Positions 1-4,383 of a stretch of DNA of 6,279 nt are shown here, piece by piece. The DNA comes from Thermoprotei archaeon (lineage in GTDB: Archaea > Thermoproteota > Thermoprotei > QMSL01 > B3-G16), in contig JAGGUS010000192.1 in NCBI GenBank assembly GCA_021158375.1, positions 1 through 6,279 of the forward strand, given 5' to 3'. Position numbers and translations under genes: made by a program. Numbering within the stretch: position 1 is the stretch's first letter; each line of letters opens with the position of its first letter. The notes under the pieces were generated by a model. The model was not told the origin of the DNA. It saw nothing but the letters and a program-made list of their open reading frames with translations, and did not search any database.

Positions 1-306
1 AGAGGCAAATGCCGTTGCATTAGCAATGGTACCTGAAAGGGGTCTTAAATCGGCATATTTAGCCCCTAATAACTCTGCGAAGAGTTTAGAAGCTAGAACC
101 TCTATTTCGTCTATATATTTAGTACCTTGATAAAACCTTTTATAGGGTAATCCTTCAGCATATCTGTGCATAGCATCAGATAGATATACTGAATCGACAA
201 GAGGCGATGTGACGTTCTCTGACGCTATTAAGTTTATACATTCAAGTTCTCGCCATATATTATGCTTTTCAACTAGATCGAGTATGTGCTTAAGCTCTTC
301 GCTCAA
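1..306 (-). CDS. glyA: Serine hydroxymethyltransferase, N-terminal part (runs off the left edge)
   Basis: PLP enzyme that interconverts serine and glycine while loading a one-carbon unit onto a tetrahydrofolate or tetrahydromethanopterin-type carrier in the cytoplasm. Only the first 102 codons lie in the window, and the frame stays open to base 1. Translation of the minus strand shows the SHMT signatures in order: INLIASENVTSP (residues 24-35), HRYAEGLPYKRFYQGTKYID (47-66) and RPLSGTIANA (88-97). The PLP lysine lies outside the window. The start is TTG at 306-304: an in-frame TAA lies just upstream and a GGTGGTGAG Shine-Dalgarno sequence sits 6 nt before it. The loop reads EGLPYKR where most relatives have EGLPGKR, a mild oddity. 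It is divergent from the membrane protein/MetF pair, which acts on the same pathway. Identification is firm; the carrier used (folate or methanopterin) cannot be read from this fragment. Confidence 0.95.
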   Translation of the reverse strand, partial: MSEELKHILDLVEKHNIWRELECINLIASENVTSPLVDSVYLSDAMHRYAEGLPYKRFYQGTKYIDEIEVLASKLFAELLGAKYADLRPLSGTIANATAFAS

Positions 307-312
307 TATTTA

Positions 313-321
313 CTCACCACC
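313..321 (-). promoter_or_regulatory. Ribosome binding site of glyA
   Basis: On the minus strand the bases read GGTGGTGAG, containing GGTGA complementary to the conserved archaeal 16S 3' end (core CCUCC). It lies 6 nt before the TTG at 306 and decides that start. Confidence 0.75.
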
Positions 322-338
322 TTATAGAAAATCATAAT

Positions 339-349
339 TTATTATAAGA
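339..349 (-). promoter_or_regulatory. Probable TATA box of glyA
   Basis: The minus strand reads TTATAATAAAT here. Transcription about 26 nt downstream would begin near 318-323, right at the Shine-Dalgarno sequence, giving a very short leader. A second AT-rich candidate (GATAAAG, about 352-358) would give a slightly longer leader that fully contains the Shine-Dalgarno. One of the two is likely the promoter; the choice is uncertain. Confidence 0.45.
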
Positions 350-432
350 ACTTTATCTTGTTTAACGAATACGATTACATATTTAGTTTCATTAAACATG
401 ATGATGTAAAAAATCGTAAAATAGCTAAAACG

Positions 433-444
433 AAAAATATAAAT
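433..444 (+). promoter_or_regulatory. Probable BRE/TATA promoter of the membrane protein-metF pair
   Basis: An A-rich BRE-like stretch (CGAAAA) runs into ATATAAAT. The box centre is near 440, predicting a transcript start around 463-468. That fits a near-leaderless mRNA and falls between the two possible start codons at 459 and 471, so the promoter slightly favours the second. Confidence 0.5.
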
Positions 445-458
445 GTTCTATTTAAGTA

Positions 459-1220
459 ATGAGAGGGGCTATGTATAGGAAGAGCTATATAGTGGCCTCA
501 TTAGCAGCTTTTGCGTCCCTTTACATGGTAGCATTAAAATTCATAAAGGGAATTCCAGTTTATGGAATTCCAGGAGCTAAGATAAAACTTGCTGTAGCTC
601 TATCTCCAGTATACGGTCTCGTATTAGGGCCATTATTAGGCCCTCTATCAATATTAATAGGAACATTGATAGCCATGTTCATGTTTCCATCAAGTTATAA
701 TCTTTTCAGCATAGCTACAATATTCTGTGCACCATTAGGAGCTCTAGTCTCGTCATTGATTTTAGATAAGAGGAAAATCTTTAGACTGCCAGCTTGGGCG
801 TATTCCTTGTTTATTTACATACTGTTATTCATAGCATGGTTTATGACGGATGTAGGTAGGAAAGCATACATATTTACGGCACCATATGCCTTAGCTGTAA
901 TGATTATGATTATAAACATTATTGCTAGAGAACGTCAATGGCATGTCAGACATAAGAGAGCATTCACCTTGTTATATATCCTTGCTAGTAGTGTATCAGG
1001 CATCTTTGCAGACCACTTTCTAGGAAGCATAGAGGCTATAGTAATATTTAGATATGTATTGGCGCGGGCAAATCCTAGTGACTTAGCTAAAATATATTTA
1101 GCGGCAATGCCATTGGCAGTCACTGAGAGATCCTTTATGATATTGATCGCATTTATACTCGAACTAAATCTATATCTAGCTCTAAGACGTACGAAATATT
1201 TGTTGACAGAGGTGATTTAA
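459..1220 (+). CDS. Polytopic membrane protein, ECF-transporter S-component-like
   Basis: A 253-residue, very hydrophobic protein with about six to seven membrane helices (roughly residues 9-28, 41-60, 61-76, 82-101, 112-129, 137-155, 168-188 and 225-243; the second and third may be one helix plus a re-entrant part). The proline/glycine-rich run LSPVYGLVLGPLLGPL (48-63) resembles the first-helix region of substrate-binding S components of energy-coupling factor transporters. Those proteins capture vitamins, metals or cofactor precursors and depend on a shared EcfT/ATPase module, which is not in this window. The fit is by eye and not secure; 253 residues is long for an S component (usually about 180-220). 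Start choice is open: ATG 459 gives the full frame, ATG 471 better fits the promoter spacing. It lies between glyA (divergent) and metF (directly downstream, same frame, 0 nt gap if metF starts at 1221), so its substrate may be a pterin/folate-like cofactor or a one-carbon-pathway metabolite. That substrate guess comes from context only. Confidence 0.6.
   Translation: MRGAMYRKSYIVASLAAFASLYMVALKFIKGIPVYGIPGAKIKLAVALSPVYGLVLGPLLGPLSILIGTLIAMFMFPSSYNLFSIATIFCAPLGALVSSLILDKRKIFRLPAWAYSLFIYILLFIAWFMTDVGRKAYIFTAPYALAVMIMIINIIARERQWHVRHKRAFTLLYILASSVSGIFADHFLGSIEAIVIFRYVLARANPSDLAKIYLAAMPLAVTERSFMILIAFILELNLYLALRRTKYLLTEVI
1209..1216 (+). promoter_or_regulatory. Strong Shine-Dalgarno sequence for metF inside the end of the upstream gene
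   Basis: GAGGTGAT matches the extended archaeal Shine-Dalgarno (AGGAGGTGAT) over eight bases and overlaps the last codons of the membrane protein. It is 4 nt from ATT at 1221 (8 nt counted from GAGG), but 34 nt from the first ATG at 1251. It therefore marks a start near 1221 rather than 1251 and implies translational coupling of the two genes. Confidence 0.7.
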
Positions 1221-2243
1221 ATTACAGAAAGAACTTTTTGCCCTAAGAGAATGCTAAATGGACCTTGTGGAGGTGTAAAAAATAATGGTAATTGTGAAGT
1301 AAAAGAGTTCAAATGCCCTTGGCTTATATCTCCTTCGGATAAAGTAATTCTAGATCGAGGATTTGTTGTTAGAAAAGAGATAAAGAGGAGAGCCTACTTC
1401 ACAAAACTACTCTTAAATACCTTTAAAGAGCCTACTTGGATAATAGAGATCCCACCCACGTTTAATGCATTAAAATATGAGAAAATGATAAGAGAAATTC
1501 CAGCTAATGCATTTAGTATACCTGACAATCCATTATCACGATTGCATATTGATCCCGTTGCATTTACTTTCTATCTTAAAAGCATTACAGATAGGGAAGT
1601 CATCGTACATATAACGTGCCGTGATGTAAATAGGCTTGCTATTAAATCTAGGTTGTTAGGACTCCACTTAGCTAGGGCCGAACACGTCTTAGCCCTTACA
1701 GGCGATCATATATTATTAGGCCCTGAGAAGCATGCTATGCCAGTGTTTGATCTCGATTCCACTAGGCTGATATACTTAGCTAGGTTAATGACAGATTATG
1801 GAATAGATGAACTAGGACGAAAGTTAAAAGTTAGACCCAGGTTTCATGTCGGTGCAGGCATTAATCCTTACATGCCTATCGATATAGAGATTAAGAGGAT
1901 TATCCGAAAGGTAAGAGCAGGTGCTGAATTCTTTATAACCCAAGTAATATTTAACGAAGAACGAATTATGAACATATTAAGATATTTAAAGAAGAACGAT
2001 ATAGTTAGGCCTATCTTCATTGCATTTCTGCTTCAAAAACCAGATATTCTAAATCATGTGATGAAAGTAATGAACTTACCCATTAAAGCTACACATAAGG
2101 ATGTAAGTGAGCTAGCAAGACGGTATAGTGAGATACTATTAGTCGCTAGGGATTTTTATGGTCCAGTAGGCGCATATATATCGACGATAGGTAAACTAGA
2201 GTACGCTTTAGAATTCTACAAAGTCTTTAAAAACATAATGTAA
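1221..2243 (+). CDS. metF: Methylenetetrahydrofolate reductase (MetF type) with N-terminal MetV-like cysteine motif
   Basis: Reduces methylene- to methyl-tetrahydrofolate (or an archaeal equivalent) in the cytoplasm, feeding methionine synthesis or a C1 pathway. Numbered from 1221 (340 aa): residues 7-34 hold a four-Cys motif, CPKRMLNGPCGGV (7-19) then C25 and C32, as in the MTHFR C-terminal/MetV family (Pfam PF12225). The MetF TIM barrel follows: IIEIPPT (74-80), with the Glu that aligns with the catalytic acid of bacterial MetF; ITCRDVNRLA (131-140); HVLALTGDH (155-163); FHVGAGINP (208-216); and AGAEFFITQVIFN (233-245), with the conserved TQ. Starting at ATG 1251 gives 330 aa and removes the first Cys and the conserved CPKR. 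The frame is open back to the TAA of the upstream gene, no ATG, GTG or TTG lies in between in frame, and the Shine-Dalgarno points to ATT 1221. Family assignment is firm; the start and the cofactor/electron donor are inferred. Confidence 0.88.
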   Translation: MTERTFCPKRMLNGPCGGVKNNGNCEVKEFKCPWLISPSDKVILDRGFVVRKEIKRRAYFTKLLLNTFKEPTWIIEIPPTFNALKYEKMIREIPANAFSIPDNPLSRLHIDPVAFTFYLKSITDREVIVHITCRDVNRLAIKSRLLGLHLARAEHVLALTGDHILLGPEKHAMPVFDLDSTRLIYLARLMTDYGIDELGRKLKVRPRFHVGAGINPYMPIDIEIKRIIRKVRAGAEFFITQVIFNEERIMNILRYLKKNDIVRPIFIAFLLQKPDILNHVMKVMNLPIKATHKDVSELARRYSEILLVARDFYGPVGAYISTIGKLEYALEFYKVFKNIM

Positions 2244-2279
2244 AACAGTTAGTTCGAAGTTAATGATAATGTGAATATA

Positions 2280-2338
2280 GCCCTCAGCATCTCTGACTTT
2301 CATCATGTTCAGGCTTGCCGGGTCCTCATCACAGTTAG
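2280..2338 (-). ncRNA. C/D box small RNA (archaeal 2'-O-methylation guide)
   Basis: Read on the minus strand, all four boxes are present in order with canonical spacing: C box GTGATGA (2332-2326), 13-nt guide GGACCCGGCAAGC (2325-2313), D' box CTGA (2312-2309), AC, C' box ATGATGA (2306-2300), 12-nt guide AAGTCAGAGATG (2299-2288), D box CTGA (2287-2284). Such RNAs bind L7Ae, Nop5 and fibrillarin and direct methylation of the target base paired to the fifth guide position upstream of D or D'. That predicts Gm in GCUUGCCGGGUCC and Um in CAUCUCUGACUU; I could not place these in an rRNA or tRNA. The D'-C' gap is only 2 nt and the terminal stem is weak, both tolerable in archaea. Ends are estimated: a TATA box predicts a start near 2338, 6 nt before the C box. 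Both guides and all boxes being intact argues strongly against chance. Confidence 0.88.
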
Positions 2339-2360
2339 CCAATTGATATATTGCCTAAAG

Positions 2361-2370
2361 CTTATAAATT
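2361..2370 (-). promoter_or_regulatory. TATA box of the C/D box sRNA
   Basis: The minus strand reads AATTTATAAG. The centre near 2365 places transcription start near 2338-2339, which is 6-7 nt ahead of the C box. The fit between promoter position and sRNA 5' end supports both calls, and suggests that the sRNA is transcribed independently of the regulator gene upstream of it on the same strand. Confidence 0.65.
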
Positions 2371-2388
2371 AACATTGCTTTACATTGT

Positions 2389-2394
2389 AAAAAA
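2389..2394 (-). terminator. Oligo-T terminator after the regulator gene
   Basis: Six T residues on the minus strand, 5 nt past the TAA of the regulator gene. Archaeal RNA polymerase commonly terminates at short T runs without a hairpin. This would separate the regulator transcript from the sRNA promoter 19 nt further on. Confidence 0.5.
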
Positions 2395-2399
2395 GGAGG

Positions 2400-3329
2400 T
2401 TATCGTAGCTCAATTATGTTATATCTACCGCTTTTTATAACGCGTACTATGCCCTTTTCTTCAAGCCTTCGTATAATCCTACTCATTGTCGATTTAGGTA
2501 TGCTTAGTCTCTCGCAAAGCTCATATTGAGGAGCTCTTCCACCTAGCTTTCTAAGCAAGGTAACTACTTCTCTTTCCCTTTCATCCAGTATAATTCCTGA
2601 TGTGTGTCTCCTTAGCGCTAAGTATGCCGTAACTACAACTATTACTACTACTAAGGCTAACACTATCCATAGTATTGGAAGACGTCTTCTACTCGGTTGT
2701 ACGCCTCCAGTAGTTCCTCCTGCAGTAGCATTTTCTTTTGGTGGTTTCTGAACTGGACTAGGAGTTGTAGCATTACCTTGTTTGCCTTGAGGTGGAGTTA
2801 TCGTAACGTTTGGCAATAACATGTACTCAAGTGTTAAATTCGCAGGGGGAAACTGAAGGACTATCCAATTTTCCTCCTTCGATATCTTGGTAGGAGTAGC
2901 AGTTACATTTAGAATCAATACATCTTTAGGTAATCTAAGTGTTAGTGGACAATCATAGCCTATACTTAATCTCCATGTACCTAGTATATCTGATTCCCTG
3001 GAGGTCAAAGTCTCTGTGAAATATGTTACGTTTATGCTCCTAGCTCCATAAGTATATACTTGCAGCCTCTTAGTATTATTTATAAGCTCAGCATACAAGT
3101 AAGTTCCATTCTCGTCATATACGAACACCATGTCTGAGAATGGCATTGAGAGCAACGTTATGTTGACAATAGCAGCTTCAGGAACACGAAATATTTCAGA
3201 GACAATAGCTGACCCATCATTGAATACCTTGATATAAGTAGCAACTCTTTGTTGCTCAGCTAAAGATGTCTGCAATGAAGGGAGTGCCATGAGGGCTAAG
3301 AGCAAGGTTAGCGCTAATGAAACTCTCAA
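2400..3329 (-). CDS. Membrane-anchored winged-helix transcriptional regulator (COG2512 type)
   Basis: A 309-residue one-component sensor/regulator. Order of parts: signal peptide (about 1-24); extracytoplasmic beta-rich domain (about 28-175); a Pro/Gly/Thr-rich linker (about 177-213); RRR then one membrane helix (217-239, LPILWIVLALVVVIVVVTAY region); and a cytoplasmic winged HTH (about 248-309) with the recognition region PKSTMSRIIRRLEEKGIV (278-295) and a wing at 297-308. Nine N-X-T glycosylation sequons (N56, 74, 84, 100, 141, 164, 174, 186, 200) all lie before the membrane helix and none after it, which fixes the topology as N-out/C-in. The start is TTG at 3329, chosen because AGGTGG lies 5 nt upstream and because it yields a full signal peptide. 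This architecture matches the archaeal family of predicted membrane-associated transcriptional regulators. Signal and target are unknown; it is divergent from the TIM-barrel and heparinase-like genes, which are candidate targets. Confidence 0.88.
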   Translation of the reverse strand: MRVSLALTLLLALMALPSLQTSLAEQQRVATYIKVFNDGSAIVSEIFRVPEAAIVNITLLSMPFSDMVFVYDENGTYLYAELINNTKRLQVYTYGARSINVTYFTETLTSRESDILGTWRLSIGYDCPLTLRLPKDVLILNVTATPTKISKEENWIVLQFPPANLTLEYMLLPNVTITPPQGKQGNATTPSPVQKPPKENATAGGTTGGVQPSRRRLPILWIVLALVVVIVVVTAYLALRRHTSGIILDEREREVVTLLRKLGGRAPQYELCERLSIPKSTMSRIIRRLEEKGIVRVIKSGRYNIIELR

Positions 3330-3334
3330 GGCTT

Positions 3335-3346
3335 ACCACCTAGCTC
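3335..3346 (-). promoter_or_regulatory. Ribosome binding site of the membrane-anchored regulator
   Basis: The minus strand reads GGAGCTAGGTGG. The AGGTGG part (3340-3335) is 5 nt from the TTG at 3329 and supports that non-ATG start. Confidence 0.65.
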
Positions 3347-3374
3347 CTTCACAATTATCCTAGGAATAATGATG

Positions 3375-3386
3375 TAAAAATTTTAT
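3375..3386 (-). promoter_or_regulatory. Possible TATA region of the regulator gene
   Basis: The minus strand reads ATAAAATTTTTA. A start about 26 nt downstream (near 3353) would give a leader of about 24 nt that contains the Shine-Dalgarno sequence. The stretch is nearly palindromic and simply AT-rich, so support is weak. Confidence 0.3.
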
Positions 3387-3439
3387 TCCATATTCCTTTA
3401 TAGTTCATTAAGGACTTATGATAAATCTTAACTACTAAT

Positions 3440-3450
3440 ACTTATTATTA
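3440..3450 (+). promoter_or_regulatory. Possible TATA box of the TIM-barrel gene
   Basis: ACTTATTATTA, centred near 3445, predicts transcription starting at about 3468-3472, essentially on the ATG at 3468. That would make a leaderless mRNA. A short GTGA four bases before the ATG could be a weak Shine-Dalgarno instead. Confidence 0.4.
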
Positions 3451-3467
3451 AAGTATAGCGTGAAAAC

Positions 3468-4328
3468 ATGTTCATAGCAATTAGAGATGTGTTTCTAACA
3501 CAAAGATATGGTTTTAAGAGCATAATCGAAGGATTAAGAGAGCTCGGTTTAAATCATATAGAGCTTCATGTAGATAGGAATATGAATACAATCATGGGTA
3601 ATGTTTCGGATAAAGCATCTCTAAATAAGGTAAAAGAGTTCCTTAAGTCGAACGATATAGAGGTCTGTGCAGTACTCCTTGATAACGACTTCAGTGCTAG
3701 AGATATAGATTCTGAAATAAAATACATCGTAAAGGCATGTGGAGTGGCATACGAACTAAACTGTAACGTAGTTAGGATAAATGCATTCATGAGACCTATA
3801 CATACATTCACTATGAAGGATTACATTAGCAAGACAGTCGAGTATGTAAGGCGATGTCTTGATCTAACTAGAGGTTATAATGTTTCTCTAGCGATGGAAA
3901 ATCATGGGTATATAGCTAATGATAGAGAGTTCATACGTGAAGTCCTTAAAGGAACATCATCAGATAGGTTTGGACTCACCTTAGACACAGGCAATTTCTA
4001 CTGGTATGGATATCCGCTTAGCGAGCTCTATGAAATCTACAAAGAATTTGCACCTTATGTAAAGCACACTCATATGAAGAACTTTACTGTTGAGGAAGGG
4101 TATAAAGAGGAGAGGCGACTTGGTCTAGGCATAGGAAGAATCCAAGGAGCTCCTCTCTATGAGGGAGACATAGACATAAAGCGAACTGTTAAGATACTAC
4201 ATGATGCGGGTTACGATTACGATTTAACATTAGAGGACGAATCACTGTATAGATTCGATAGCAGATTATGGAAGGAGATAATCAAGAAGGATATTGAACA
4301 TTTAAGGAGAGCGTTATCCGCTATTTAA
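3468..4328 (+). CDS. Sugar phosphate isomerase/epimerase family protein (xylose isomerase-like TIM barrel)
   Basis: A 286-residue soluble protein of the AP endonuclease family 2/xylose isomerase-like fold (Pfam PF01261), whose members isomerise or epimerise sugars, sugar acids or inositols in the cytoplasm using a divalent metal. Metal-site motifs appear in the expected order: LAMENHG (E144), GLTLDTGNFYW (D173), VKHTHMKNF (H202, perhaps also H200) and LTLEDES (E256). IELHVD (31-36) marks an early strand and YEGDIDI (231-237) precedes the last helix. Length is normal for the family. It lies upstream of the heparinase-like gene (55-nt gap, same strand) and divergent from the membrane regulator. 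In this family the exact substrate cannot be read from motifs. The neighbour suggests a sugar or uronic acid released from a polysaccharide; that is inference. Endonuclease IV itself is unlikely because its additional zinc ligands are not evident. Confidence 0.85.
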   Translation: MFIAIRDVFLTQRYGFKSIIEGLRELGLNHIELHVDRNMNTIMGNVSDKASLNKVKEFLKSNDIEVCAVLLDNDFSARDIDSEIKYIVKACGVAYELNCNVVRINAFMRPIHTFTMKDYISKTVEYVRRCLDLTRGYNVSLAMENHGYIANDREFIREVLKGTSSDRFGLTLDTGNFYWYGYPLSELYEIYKEFAPYVKHTHMKNFTVEEGYKEERRLGLGIGRIQGAPLYEGDIDIKRTVKILHDAGYDYDLTLEDESLYRFDSRLWKEIIKKDIEHLRRALSAI

Positions 4329-4346
4329 AGGCATATTTGAAATTAA

Positions 4347-4358
4347 AGTAGTTTTTAT
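4347..4358 (+). promoter_or_regulatory. Possible BRE/TATA promoter of the heparinase-like gene
   Basis: AGTAGTTTTTAT, with the T-rich box centred near 4355-4356, predicts transcription beginning at about 4382, two bases from the ATG at 4384. No Shine-Dalgarno precedes that ATG, so a leaderless mRNA fits. Co-transcription with the TIM-barrel gene upstream cannot be ruled out. Confidence 0.4.
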
Positions 4359-4383
4359 CTCTAGCTTATAATAATTATATACG

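Noticed and set aside
398..414. ATGATGA in the glyA/membrane-protein gap as a second C/D box RNA
   Set aside because: No CTGA box or second box pair follows at a suitable distance. The 12-mer ATGATGTAAAAA recurs near 3369, but in AT-rich DNA of this length one such match is expected by chance.
549..573. Direct repeat GGAATTCCAG (549-558 and 564-573)
   Set aside because: It encodes a small GIPVY-GIPG duplication within the membrane protein and looks like a minor local coding duplication, not an operator or element.
626..644. Inverted repeat AGGGCC/GGCCCT with a 7-nt loop
   Set aside because: It falls inside the coding LGPLLGPL stretch and follows from Gly-Pro codons; no T run follows, so it is not a terminator.
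935..1123. Minus-strand open frame of 62 codons
   Set aside because: It lies wholly inside the membrane protein gene on the other strand and has no recognisable domain or Shine-Dalgarno support; a shadow frame.
2313..2325. D' guide target read as the anticodon loop of a tRNA-Gly(GCC)
   Set aside because: UUGCCGG could be read as a loop with G34 as the methylated base, but position 37/38 bases and the stem do not fit typical archaeal tRNA-Gly, so no target is claimed.
2395..2400. GGAGGT on the plus strand, resembling a Shine-Dalgarno sequence
   Set aside because: No start codon with an open frame follows; it is the complement of the regulator's 3' end.
3566..3811. Minus-strand open frame of 81 codons
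   Set aside because: It is antisense to the TIM-barrel gene, with no start signal or recognisable product.
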